A stretch of DNA of 64,000 bases from Ladona fulva (lineage: Eukaryota; Arthropoda; Insecta; Odonata; Libellulidae). The stretch covers positions 518,055 through 582,054 of the forward strand of contig KZ308248.1 in NCBI GenBank assembly GCA_000376725.2. Reading direction: 5' to 3'. Position 1 is the first letter of the stretch. Every line of letters starts with the position of its first letter. Positions 24,316-35,690 of this stretch are shown piece by piece. A model generated the notes under the pieces. The model ran no database searches, was not told the DNA's origin, and was given only the letters and a program-made list of their open reading frames with translations. Both the position numbers and the translations under genes were made by a program.

Positions 24316-27300
24316 GAATTAATTGCAACCCAGTTTATTTGGAAATATCGAAAGTTAGCGGAATCATCTTTTTCGCGCATCCTCCACTATTAGTCGCAGC
24401 TTACGTAATTATCGATGCTCAATTCATCTCGTTCGATAGCTCAGAGATCGCTCACATCTGGTACCGTTCGTTTTCTCACCGGATGGGTTCATATTCGTGT
24501 GCGAAGAGAAGGCATCTCGAAGGTTCGGCGTCCATGGAATCCTCCGGAACAGCCGTCTTCTGGCGAGAGCGCCGTGAAGTGAAGCTGAGAACGGTTTTAT
24601 GTGGAAGGAGGTTTGCGTAGCTTCATCCTGCGCTCCTGGAAGAGGCGGAGTGGGAGGAAGCAGTCTTCCTCCCGCTCACGAAACATCGAGAAGTGAATAC
24701 GAAAGACTGGCGTGGCTGAGAAAAAACGACCACTCTCATTCCGAGCGATTGGAGTCGAGAACGGAATGGATTCTTAAGTAGAGACCATCTCCCCGCCTTG
24801 CGTTCGACACAGGTTCCCGAAAGGCATGGTGAATTAAATTTCCATCGTTACTTGAGAGTAATGCAGCGGACGTTCGTTCCAGGAACGCACGCTGAACGAG
24901 TTGCTCATACCGGTAACGGCCAGTGCTGCTCATTTATATGAACGAATTGTTTCCGGAGTTACATATGATGCGCTCTCGAATGTTTCTCGTCTCATCCATG
25001 ACATCCCTTATACATGTATCTGCTTTTTGTTTTCTTCCTTAACGGTGACGCTAGTAATTACGTGAGGTTTTATTAATGTTCCACGGGTTGTTGAAGTCGG
25101 TTCAGCTGCGGTGAAGTAGCGAAGAACTATTATCCTTCAACTAAATAGCTTACAAACACAAGTCTTCCATTTCTCGTTAGGTTAATGTGCCCTAAAATTC
25201 CCAACATTACGCTCTTTCCTTTATATCCTGATTACGCATCCCACTCCTTATACTACACAACTACTTTTGTTTTTGTCTATCCGTCAGTCTTCTCCCTCGC
25301 ACCCGGCCTTAAACTGTTTTCTTGAACTATTCATTACCTTATGCTACCTGTCATCTTTACCTCATACTTACACACGTATATCACAACCAAGCAATTCCTT
25401 AAGCTTGTTAATTACTTCGTTAGTTCTCAATACGAAAGGTACATGTCCCTAGCTGACAATTAGATTGTAAACAATTGTTTCCGTGGTAACTGTGCACTGC
25501 TTTTGGATGGATTTAACGAATACTCTTGCACATGTCAATATAAATAATCATGGGGATAAGACTTTGTTAATGTCATTTATGGGTTAAATGGATCAGGATA
25601 CATAATAGTCTGGATTTCGCCCAAATTAAGGCGTTATTTATTTATTTAATAGTGAAAATATTTTCACGACTGCTTGCAGAAGCAAAAGATGAAGAAATGG
25701 TATGATATACGTGGTGAAACTTGTAGCAAGTGTGTCATAAATTTATCTCAGAAAAAATATAGCAGTTTTTAGATATTACATTTTTTTCAATTCGTTGATT
25801 CTTTTAACTACAAGCAGATAATGCCTGTAATACTTTCTCGCCGATATTTCCTGCTTATCAGATAGTAGCATTTTTGTCATGGGATATTAGCGTAAATGAC
25901 ATGCAACACTTAATATCATTCTTTGAATGGTTTGTATCGTAATCACCATGTTACTCTTTACCATTAGTACTAATAGCCCCCAATCGATCGTAAGTGTCTT
26001 GGAAGTATCTTAGAACTGGCGGATCCAAGATTTTACAACCAGTTGTCCCCATTCGTGCCAATGAAGGCTTCGTCCTCCGCAGATAATTAGCTTTGCTATA
26101 GTTTTACGTATTAATGGTCAGACGTGCATCCAGAGGGTGGCTGACGGACTTAGAACCCCCCTCCAAACGAAAATTGTGGATGCGCCCGTTTATGATAAAA
26201 TTGTTCATTTCGTTCAATTACATCGATGGTTACCTAGGATGCAGTATGATTGGGAAGATTTCTATCAACATTTGCTTTCATCCTTATCATTTAACTTCAG
26301 AATTAGTTCATAAAAATATAATAGAAACAGCATGAAAATGAAATGAAAGCATTAGATCAGCATCAAGTTGATGTAAGAGTCGCACGCGACCCGTTGGTCG
26401 CTGGTTGGACACGCCTGTCCCAGAGAATTCATAATAGAAAATGTTGCCTACCGGATAGGAGTGAAAACATACGATGAAGACGTTTACTGATTTGCGAGAT
26501 GTCTAAAGGAAAATTTTAGCGCTGTAGGATCGGAATAGGTTTCACATATTTATGACACCTTTTTCACCTCCCATTTTTTACTCTGACGGTTATAAATCGT
26601 GCACGCGACAATTTCCAGGCGTAGAGCAAAAAGCTGCCCCATTGGATGATATTTATTTATACATTCTGTCCAAATATATGGTACGAACGACACTGACGAT
26701 ACGGGAAAGGGTCGTGAATAAAACTTATCGCGATTGCCTCAGTAAAATCGGCTTCTTTTTCCAGGTGCACGTACTTAAAACGTCTTTGCAATTTTATGTC
26801 TGCGGCTATCGGCCGATCTCCCTTACCGAGACATCGGCTCTTTACCGAAAGAAATTGCTTAAACATTCACACCGAGGAAATAGAGGGAAAGTACAGAATT
26901 AAAGCAAAGGGATGCGGTTGACGAAGTGCGAATTAATGGAGCGCGACTCGTCTCGGCGAATTCACCTTCCTCTTTTGATATTTTTTTGCGAATGCGAGAC
27001 GCAAACTGGGCCTTTCTTGATTAATGAGGCTAGAATTCCTTAGCAGTATCCGTCGAACGTTAAATTTATCTATAATAGATGTTAATTCCACTCCAAATTA
27101 CAATTTCGTGGTTTCTCCAAGAAATGCAATCTCGGAGGTAAAATACTCGCGAAACTTTGGACTTTATTCTTGGGAATGTCTTTCTTTCATTAGATCTCCT
27201 ACAGCTCCTGTCTTACTTAAATTCTATCCCGCACCCTTCTCCGAATGGACGGAATTCATTGTTATACATTCGTTATGGTTTATGTCGAAATATCATTTAA

Positions 27301-27424
27301 TTAAGTTGTGTTTCACAGTGATATTAAAGAATGACAAAAACATGGGAAATTTCAGCATATTGCATGTAAGTTATATGTTGTGTTTTTTTTGTTTCTATCA
27401 TTTTCTATGGTACTTGATGTATTG
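24316..27424. other. Intron-like DNA, no recognised gene
   Basis: A GC-richer patch lies at about 24.4-24.9 kb. A 116-codon plus frame (26552-26902) overlaps a minus frame and has no family features. Confidence 0.55.
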
Positions 27425-27500
27425 GTACCTCGGTTAACAACGGTAATTCATTCCGAGATAGTCGTCGTTAACCAAAACCGTCGTTATCCTAGACGCTAAT
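27425..27500 (-). mobile_element. Possible pogo/Tigger-like transposon end
   Basis: ggtacctcggttaacaacgg then aattcattccgag resembles the terminal repeats of some mariner-superfamily (Tigger-type) MITEs. No matching opposite end was found in the next 700 bp, so this is a weak call and the orientation is a guess. Confidence 0.25.
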
Positions 27501-28299
27501 TTTTCTTTGTCAAGCCTCACGTCACCTCCTGACTCACTTCCACTCATTTGTTTTTCTAACAATATATGTCGTATCGGTCGATTCCAAGTCGCTCATCTCA
27601 GAGAAATTCTCTCACGACCTCGTATTTCGTTAATTAATCAATTCTTTACACATTCTGACCGAGCATTTGCTTCATTACCTAAACTGATGGACGACCACTC
27701 CCAAGGAACAACGCGAGGCTTTCATAAATCAATTTCAATCGTCCGGAATTACCATATCATCTCACTGTTGGGTCATATCTGGCGCTAACGGGACGTTGTA
27801 GACTCTTCCCACAACGCAGTAAACTCGCATCCGTCCATGTATCATACATTTCCTCGTCCAAATGTCTCGTTGGCTCGTTCTAACCGAAATTCCGACGCAA
27901 GCGACTTGGCTTTCTCATCAACACTTCGCGAGTGAAATTCGTAATGGATTGGGCGGCTTTCACGTTTGCAAAATGCACTGGAGAAGTTTACATTGCGCGG
28001 ATAATGTCATTTTTACGGGCGGACGGAAAGTGGATGAAGGCTACAGACATGGAGGATTTATGCAGATGCAGCATGTGTATGTGGCTTTGAAAATATCGTT
28101 TCTGGAAAAAAATTCTATCCCGACAGTACTCCCATTTCGGGGTCGTTGAGGGATCTTACGATATATTGGAAGCGGGTGTGTTAACTTTAAATTTCTTTCG
28201 CATTTTCTACGTGAAGAATACGGCGAAATCTTCGTATGAGGAAAATGTGAATGAGAAGGGAAACGGTTGTTGAATTTGACCTTAGATTCTTAATGAAAA
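27501..28299. other. Intron-like DNA, nothing recognised
   Basis: Moderately GC-rich; frames of about 95 codons on plus carry no family motif. It might be the interior of the element whose end is suggested at 27425. Confidence 0.4.
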
Positions 28300-28456
28300 A
28301 AATAAAGACCGTTTCGTACACTTCCACAGCAATTTTATTTATGGCAACATGTTTCGCTAGTGTCCTAGCAACATCAGCCTGATGATGCTAGGACACTAGC
28401 GAAACATGTTGCCATAAATAAAATTGCTGTGGAAGTGTACGAAACGGTCTTTATTT
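28300..28456. repeat. Perfect 71-bp inverted repeat built from a Penelope-type terminal repeat
   Basis: Arms 28300-28370 and 28386-28456 are exact reverse complements across all 71 positions. The 15-bp spacer is itself palindromic (catcag-c-ctgatg), centred on 28378. Each arm contains, read outward, a GCTAG/CTAGC stem, GAAACATGT, then ataaataaaattg and ggaagtgtacgaaacgg, the order seen in the Penelope-like terminal repeat at 35.6 kb. The two arms look like two copies joined head-to-head at the hammerhead core. Confidence 0.85.
28379..28412 (+). ncRNA. Hammerhead-like motif within the palindrome
   Basis: CTGATGA (28379-28385), an unpaired T, stem II GCTAG-gaca-CTAGC, GAA (28401-28403), self-complementary stem III ACATGT, then T at the cleavage position. 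Core residues are present but stem I is only 2 bp, and the strand would rather pair with the opposite arm. Activity is doubtful. Confidence 0.5.
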
Positions 28457-29391
28457 CATTGTAATGGCCTTCCACGAGGTAACGCCTTCCCATATTGAGT
28501 TTTTAGATTCGTAACATTATTATTTTTGGGTATAATTATGTCGCAGGTCAATGTTTCTCAACATCTATTTCCCGAAGGCAAACTTACGCCTTAAATGGGT
28601 TTACGATAACCTAAGTTGTTGATTTATCAGCTAAAGAAATAGATTTTATAAAAAAGAGGAAAGCATAGAATATAAATTGCTTATACATCAGCGTCTAAAT
28701 CCTATAAAAATAAAATATTTGGAAACTATGCTCAAACGATGTAAAATAAGATAAAAAGTACTCATGGGCATGAAGCCAACAGCTTACCTACGGTACAGAA
28801 GTTAGGGAGCTTTGCCGTGAAAGATTCTTTTGCAGATTGATTTTCGATTACGATATATTGTGGTAAATATACAGGAAATGCAGTCACTTATATACAGAAA
28901 GTTTTAATGGAAAGGTGAGGAGAGGGAAAGGATCCAGATTGGTTAGGTTTTTAGCAATGATTATTTCAATAGATTCAAATGGATTCAGCTTCTTCCCCTT
29001 TGGCGCTATGCAAAGACGTTCCGGGGAAAAGGAGCTGTGATGGCCGTTTTATTGCAGATGAACAGCAAATGCAGAGGAAGTACTGTTAAGGCGTTATGAG
29101 TTAGGCATTGCAGGGATGTATTTAAGCTATTAGAAAGGGCAGAGATTAGATCGAGGCCCTACTAGGAATTGAGTAAAAATTCGAGTTTTCATAAAATTAC
29201 AAATATACTTCCCATAGAAATATCAGTTCCTTCACTGCAGTAGGAATAAAAATCATGTTTTGAGTTAAAATGCATAGTATTTCTAAAAATCACAAGGAAT
29301 CACAAAATAACTGGACTCTTTAATATTCTGTAGTGACAAAAACCGATATAATATATTCTATAAACATTCTATGTAGATTACTCAGAAATAT
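28457..29391. other. Intron-like DNA, nothing recognised
   Basis: AT-rich sequence without exon or repeat evidence. Confidence 0.6.
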
Positions 29392-29500
29392 TTTGTTGTA
29401 CTATCCACTAATAATTTATTAAAGCTGGCGCGGCCATGGTTTCGATGCTTAGCATCACCATCAGGTCTGATTATTTGTGGATAGTGCAACAAAGTAGTTC
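29392..29500 (-). mobile_element. Penelope-type terminal-repeat fragment flanked by an inverted repeat
   Basis: Outer arms of about 26 bp (left ttttgttgtactatccacta, right tttgtggatagtgcaacaaa) are near-complementary. Inside, the minus strand reads CTGATGG, a GATGC-taa-GCATC stem, GAA, ACCATGG, then CCGCGCCAG and tttaataaa, the order of a hammerhead followed by a terminal-repeat start. Compared with the consensus the core has A9 to G and U16.1 to C. Confidence 0.6.
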
Positions 29501-29906
29501 TGTGTAACTTTGTGTTGATATTATGGAATGCCACCAAGTTGAGGCCGAAACCATCCATTGTATTCTATGGAGACTTGCCCAGAAATGTAAAATTCTTTTT
29601 TGAAGCGAAAAATCCGAACAATTTCTCATTGAGAGCTTACAAGCAATCTTCAGTCCCTTCGCAAAAAATATATCAAATTTTAAGAAGAAAATATTTTAAA
29701 ATAAGTTGTTGTATCGTAAATGACATGTCAAAGTGACTGTCTTATTTTAGAGTTGTTTTGTAGTAAATTATGTCAATGTTGCCACTTGGCCTTTGCTTAC
29801 TTGCAACTTACGTACGAGTACATAATAATATAGGCCCCCGTTTGGTTGAGGACCTCAGCTAGCGACTATTGTGCCTAGTAATAAATCCACTCCTGAAGTA
29901 TTGTTT

Positions 29907-29938
29907 ACTTGATGGCATTTTAGCCGGAACCGGTCGTT
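29907..29938 (+). ncRNA. Degenerate hammerhead-like motif
   Basis: CT then TGATGGC, loop attt-ta, GCC, GGA, ACCGGT, C. Relative to the 48.6-kb type it lacks two bases of the CUGA box and has A13 to G. It is a relic of the same terminal repeat. Confidence 0.4.
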
Positions 29939-31919
29939 GAATGATGTCTTATGTGGAAACAGCTTTTTGTAATATGGAATTAAATGAGAGCTCGATTTTC
30001 TTAAAACTCCTCTTAACCTCTAACCTGTATTTTTTCCTCAAATTTAAAATTATTGCCAACATTTGTAAATAGGTATATAATTTCCAAAACCTAATGCTAA
30101 TGTCGTATGTCGTCCATGCCTGATCTACGCGTTTACTGGCGAGAAAACTTAGTGCATCTCACCGCTCAATATTTTCCGTCGCTAATGCAACCGCAGTGCA
30201 GAAATAATCTAAACGGTGGCTTTGCGAGGAATTGATCGTAATCTGAGTAATGTGTATTCTTGAGAGAGTGGGTGAGGGATGGCGAAGAGGCAATATCCCC
30301 GGTATATTTAGCGCTCCGTGCCTCCGTCTCGCATCTTTTTTCGCGAATATATCAAGCTGTATGCGCGTGAATGTGCCGTCGAGGTGACAATCGGCAATCG
30401 TCCCCTTATTTATGCCCCTCTCTCCCAAGCGTCGGAACCCTACCGGAGTCTCTTTGCATTATATCCAGCACTCGCATAAATCGTATTTTACATCGAGAAA
30501 TGGGGAAAGCTCGGCGCTTTGGAAAATAAGACGCTTCTCTTTGCGTCGTTGGTTATACAGCAGGCACGCTGCTCTGCGCCGAACGCATTAATTCGCATGG
30601 GAATGCTCGATGAATGCGGGGCTCATATGCCGAAATGGCGGGAGCATTAATAATGCCGACCTATTTGCTACTACGGTGTTTTAGTCCGCAGACGGCGCGA
30701 GTTATGACAAGGGATTCAAAACCTCCCCGTCGATGGGAAAAAATTAGAATATCCTTTGATCTATCTTTCACGTTCTCTCTCTCGAGTCTGTTTTTTAATC
30801 CCGTGGTAATTGTTCGATTCTCAAGTGATCGGAGTTTGCCAACGAAGTTCTTTCCGTTTTATTATCTGTAGTTTTTAGTAAACAAAATAATAAGGAAGCT
30901 TCTCTGCATTTTTCGCAAAGATTAATTCCGTTAAATCACGCATTTGGTTATCACCCATTAGGATAATTTTGTTTTCCGGTGAGGGGACTTGACGGATCTG
31001 TTTAACATGTATTATTGTTAACTCCTTGCGTGAGATTTGTGTTATTGGGAAGGAAAAGGTTTTTTTCAAATTGGTTGGCTTTAATGAAACGATTTTCGTA
31101 TGTATGGGATGGGTTTTCAGGAGTTTCTACTATGTTCGAATCAGTTTTATCGAGATTGAATATAATACTATTTTTGTATAATTTAAGGATCGATCGCTAA
31201 GGATAATCTATTTTCATTTTTTCCGTATTTTTATTATTTTTACATGCGTTACAGATAGACATATAAGTTCGATGATAACCTGTTACTATTTTACAATTAT
31301 TCCTGTATTATGCTATGCAATCACACAGAAAATAATATAATGCTAATTACAATAGTTCAACAATTTTGCTAACTACAGGACATCTATCATTAAGCTACAC
31401 CAAACACTATTACAATACATAATTCTCAAGTGTAAAAATACAATTTCAGTAATTGTATCGATGTTATAATTAGGAAACATGAAAGTTAAATTTTATTTTG
31501 CATGCAATATCTCTTGGACCTCTTACTCTTAGATTTAAACACTTTGCTCTAATATGGTTTACATAATACCCTCTTGGCTAAATTAAAATGCCCCTTCTTT
31601 TGCTGTCAAATGAAACGCATTATTATCTCGAAAGAAATGTTACGGATCACTGCAAGGAATCGAAAGGTGGATACTTTCGCGAAAGCAATCTTTCCGCCAT
31701 ATTCCGTTTTTTCAAAACTTCATCGTAAACGAGATGGTTAATTACTTATTTCTTCCTCGTTCTTATCAAAAAGTTCACCGAATAGCTTGTGATGGTTTCA
31801 TCGCACAAAGGGTGCATTGCCCACGAGGTATCCTATGCTATGATCTCCATTTTCAACTCTCTGCTTGTACTGGCAATGAACTGTTAATAAAACATCTCCT
31901 CCCCCTCTTATCATTGCAG
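29939..31919 (+). other. Intron immediately upstream of the plexin exon
   Basis: A GC-richer patch at about 30.1-30.9 kb has frames on both strands and no family signature. About 31.2-31.6 kb is very AT-rich. No additional plexin Sema sequence was found here; the preceding exon must lie upstream of this window or is too short to see. Confidence 0.55.
31895..31919 (+). promoter_or_regulatory. Splice acceptor and polypyrimidine tract of the plexin exon
   Basis: A C/T-rich run (ctcctccccctcttatcatt) leads into gcag with the AG at 31918-31919, directly before the in-frame Sema codons. The run of adenines and TTAAT just upstream could hold the branch point, but that is not decidable by eye. Confidence 0.85.
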
Positions 31920-32102
31920 AAATTGCAAACAATCGCCGAGGATTTCTGCGGACTGGACGTGAACACACCACTGGGAGGAGAGCAACCAATTCCAGCCGTT
32001 CCCGTGCTGGTGTTCAACACGCATTTGACCGCCGTGGCAGCAACATCAACGGGCGATTACACCGTCGTCTTCGTCGGTACAGCTAACGGCCATCTCAAGA
32101 AG
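31920..32102 (+). CDS. PlexA: Internal exon of a plexin A-type receptor (end of Sema domain)
   Basis: This exon encodes 61 residues, read in phase 0 from AAA at 31920 to AAG at 32102. Key stretches are IAEDFCGLDVNTPLGG near the start, LTAVAATSTGDYTVVFVGT in the middle and NGHLKK at the end. The order FCG-D-(N)-PLGG, LTAVA, TVVF-GT, G-L-K matches the last blades of the Sema domain in A-type plexins, just before the PSI cysteine module. Plexins are single-pass semaphorin receptors acting in axon guidance. A pyrimidine-rich tract and tgcag precede the exon (acceptor AG 31918-31919), and gtaagt follows at 32103. Both boundaries are phase 0. No other exon of the gene is recognisable in the window. 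The family call is strong; A-type rather than B-type is inferred from the FCGLD-PLGG motif. Confidence 0.9.
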
Positions 32103-32108
32103 GTAAGT
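32103..32108 (+). promoter_or_regulatory. Splice donor of the plexin exon
   Basis: The junction AAG|gtaagt is a perfect match to the metazoan U1 consensus. If the intron were retained, translation would run about 50 further codons to a stop at 32250-32252, giving a low-complexity, non-Sema tail, which supports splicing here. Confidence 0.88.
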
Positions 32109-35100
32109 TCAGCAGCCACCGAGCTACACCGCCAACCCTTTTTTCCAACCTCATCCTTCCTCGCCACCTCATTTATTTCCCTCCATCCAATCCTTTCCTT
32201 CCCCCTATCCTCCCTTAAGCCCACCAACACCCACGCACTCCTGTCGAGATAACTCCAATGCGTGACTGGATACCTTTTTTGGCCCTTAGGGATGTCACGG
32301 AAGCGTAGCGAAGCGAGCCTTCTTGGGTTGAAGGTTGAGGGACCATCGTCCCTCCTCGTTCTCCCAGATAATGTAATTTTTTCCTCCCGTGCATGTTACC
32401 TCGTGAGAAGTAAAGCATTCGCGTAGCGTGCCATGTGTTAGGTAGTGCCGTGAGTGGGGTGTTCCGTTATTCCTTGTCTCGGAAGCCTTCTTTTGATTCC
32501 ATTTTTTTCGCGTCTGTCGAGATGCGAGGGCATTAAAGGCGGGGTTTTTACTGCGGAGCAAGGTGCCTATGCCGTGCTGCTCACGAGGGTTTTCTATAAA
32601 TATTTACAGATGTTGCCAAGAGCGTCGCAAATCTTATCGCTCAAGCTCTCGCTCATTTTCCCGAATGTGTTTACCGAAGCCAGACAAAGCTTTCTTACGT
32701 GGTGCCAAATGTTTCCCACCACACCGAGTACGTGCTTTCGAGGTCGGACGTAGGATAACTAAATTCCCTCGGTAGATCAGGGACGAGCGGAGGTTTCTTG
32801 CGGTGGCGAAGTTCATTTTAACCCGGATGATTACAGGTGAGAAGTGCATATGTAGATGCGATGAAGGTTGTGTGATGGAGGGATGGGATTCATGAATGCA
32901 TATTAACGATGCCGCGCCGTTAATCAGTGCATCTATTTGCCCAATGAAAGAGTGCTTCATCATCGTAGTATCACCGCAAAACTTAGCTTCATTCTTATAC
33001 CAGGGGTACCTGAGGTTTCCATATTTCCTTGAGGATCGTTCGTTCTTATATCTATAATTTTGTAATATGTCCTGAATTTGATTGCCGGTGAGGGGCCTAA
33101 ATTGCGGATGGACTTCCGCTTTTAAATACATTTAAATTGAAAACTCGTCACTCCCGGTTGTCTGACATGAGAGATACAATTACCCGGTAAGCCGCATCCT
33201 CGGGTAATCCGTAAACTGAGAAAAAGTTCTCAAATTTAATTCAACCATACATTTAATTGTTAAGGAACGATGGGCAAAAATATATGAATTCGATTACCAG
33301 TTCTAACCTAGCGCTGGTTTCTAATAACCGCGTTTGAACCGCGTCGACCAAACAGAGAAGTCATCGAAATCAGAGTTCGTTCTTTAAAAATCAGAAATAA
33401 CTGATTCAGTGTTATTGATATGATAGCACCATTGCTTGTAAATTTTTGCTTGCAGAACTTCAGCAGCGAGTCTTTAATTCGCCCAGAGAAACCCATTCAC
33501 GCTGGTGCGGTCCCCGTCAATTCCGCAACCCGGGTAATCCGCCCCGGATAATCGCGAGCGCTCCCTCTCGGGGTCCCCTCGCCTTCCTTTCAGGTCCGTC
33601 TTAACCTTTTTCCGCCCCCGACGCATCCTCTTATCCCGCCACACAACCCAACTTTCGTGATGAAGTAACGGGTATCATTTTTTGCAACTTCCTGCCTGGA
33701 ACCGAGGGGTAAAAAACTCAATAAGTGGTACCCAATGAGAAATGGTTCTCTTTTCGATCGATTCCCATAATCTCGGGAGTTTTGGTCGCACGGACAGGAG
33801 CCCCTCATCTTTTACATCCATTTGAGCGTGAAATGGCAAATTGTTGCTACAGGATATGCTCCGTCCGTGTGGGCACGTCTTGCGCTTTCCCCCTGACTGC
33901 TACCAGGATGTTCGTGTCGCAAACCGTACGGTTCTTGGGTTGGAAATGCACGCCACAAGAGGCATCCGCACGAAATGTCCTTCCCTTCGCTGCTTTTCTG
34001 TGACGCTGGAAATTTTCGCTTGCATAAGAGCCAACAATGACCCTAATGGAAGCTTTCGTCAGTGGCGGAATTCATCGTGGAAATTAATTCAAATCTGCGA
34101 TCCTGTTGGGAGTTCACCCATTGCCATTATTTAAGAGGGATCTAATTAGTAAAAGGCAAGAAGAATGTGCCTTTTCCCTTTCATTATTTAATATGGTTAT
34201 AACTTCTCCTCACGTGTGGGCTAAGTTCTGTCCCTTATCATAATATGTATTGAATCTTAAGATTTAGTCTTTCCAATGTGGAATAATTTTCTCAGATGTA
34301 CTATTTTCTATAACGTAATTAATCTAGCTCGCATCGCGTTGTAAATTTTGGAAAATGGAGTAACATTTCCCGTTTTAAAACAGAAAGCGCTCTTAGCAAA
34401 TTCCTGGAAAGGAAGATTTTGATTTTTCTTGATTTTCTCGAGTTTTTTACCCAAAGATCAAGGTTTCCGTGAGCGGAACGCCGAGAATTTTAATCTCCTT
34501 CTGTAGACCCCAGGAAAATAAATTGACTCGTACGGACCGGGCCATAATTGTTGTCATTCGTTTTAATTTTAACGCTCTCCCGCTTCCAGTTGTCGAAGCT
34601 ATGTATAATTGCAACAACGTCGAAAATTTCAGGACATATGAAATCCAACGTTTTGGTCCAGCGGTTGTGCCTCCATTCTTTATTTGATTTTCAGTGCGAA
34701 AATACTCTTCAAAATTAGACATTTACTCCTTCGTACCTAGGTATTATGTTATCTGATACCAATTTTCCCTTCTGCTTTGCGAAAAAACTAATTTGTTAAG
34801 CACACCTTGCCGACCATCTTAGAAGCTGAGTTAAAATTTCGAATCAAATGCAGCAAGAAAGAGTGGCTTATTAAGGGTTGACCTTTTTTTATTTTTGGGC
34901 AAGGTAATGTAATGTAAGCACGCAGAAGTTTGAAAAGGCGGAAGGCGACATAACCTTATCTTGATCGTCTGCTACAAAAGAATCGTCAGAAAATATTGTA
35001 ACCACTGAAAAATCCTATTCCGTTTTCATTTCCCTTGAATTGATTATAAAATATTTTAAGAAGACTATTCTAGCGTTCTTTTATTGGCATTCTATGAATT

Positions 35101-35299
35101 CTTGATGTAAATTCTATGAAATAGCAATCTTTTTTCGCGCCATAGAATATTGTCAATTATTTGGAAAGAATTTAGGTGCTCTGTTAGTCTCTTTACAATG
35201 AATCCCGTGAAATTCTGTAGTAAAAGGGCGCAGCTGGTGACATATTTTTGACTCCAATAATGAAATTAAGAAAATCAGCGATCTCGGTCTTCATCAACA
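32109..35299 (+). other. Intron immediately downstream of the plexin exon
   Basis: Composition stays GC-richer to about 34.1 kb, then becomes AT-rich. Frames such as 165 codons minus (32634-33131) and 172 codons plus (31734-32252, which includes the exon) have no other family content. No PSI or later plexin domain is seen. Confidence 0.55.
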
Positions 35300-35690
35300 T
35301 CGTAGAATAAAATCAACGTGTTTAGGCGTTACTTCTTGGAAGGCCATCAAAGAAGAAATAAGAAAATGCGATTTTGTCCCAAAAATGCTTCACCAAGAAA
35401 CAAAAGGACGACGGTTGAACTTCCTATAGATTATAGAAATAACAAATTACCCTGACCAAGAATCCCTCACCAACGAATGTACCTTCCGACATACCTTTCC
35501 CCTCTTCTCCTTCCCCAATAAGCTTTTCCGTTCCTCCCCCACCACCCCCACCTTACCCTCCACTGATTCTACCTTTTAAATACTGTATGAACCCTATTTC
35601 CTATGCCTGAAGATGCTAGACCACTAGCAAAACCGGTCGCAATAAATAACTTGTGGAAGAATTACAAAGTTTTCTTATTCTCTTCCAACA
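35300..35690 (+). mobile_element. Penelope-like retroelement, 3' coding end plus terminal repeat
   Basis: One plus frame (ggc at about 35326 onward) reads TSWKAIKEEIRKCDFVPKML, then a GRRLNFL-(stop)-IIEI segment and SLTNE. The pattern G--LN-LE--EI followed some 10 residues on by LNE is typical of the C-terminal end of Penelope-like proteins after the GIY-YIG nuclease. One stop (tag) interrupts it. A C/T-rich stretch follows, then a hammerhead motif and the terminal-repeat phrase cgcaataaataacttgtgg. The element is 5'-truncated and dead. Family level is inferred from remembered motifs. Confidence 0.65.
35604..35641 (+). ncRNA. Hammerhead ribozyme motif at the Penelope 3' end, one core change
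   Basis: Stem I TGC/GCA (35604-35606 with 35639-35641), CTGAAGA at 35607-35613, stem II GCTAG-acca-CTAGC, then AAA in place of GAA (G12 to A at 35629), stem III ACCGGT at 35632-35637, cleavage-site C at 35638. The G12 change should abolish or greatly slow cleavage. Confidence 0.65.

Noticed and set aside
31734..32252. 172-codon frame containing the plexin exon, as a single-exon gene
   Set aside because: Only 31920-32102 shows Sema similarity, and its edges coincide with strong splice sites; the rest is intron read in frame.
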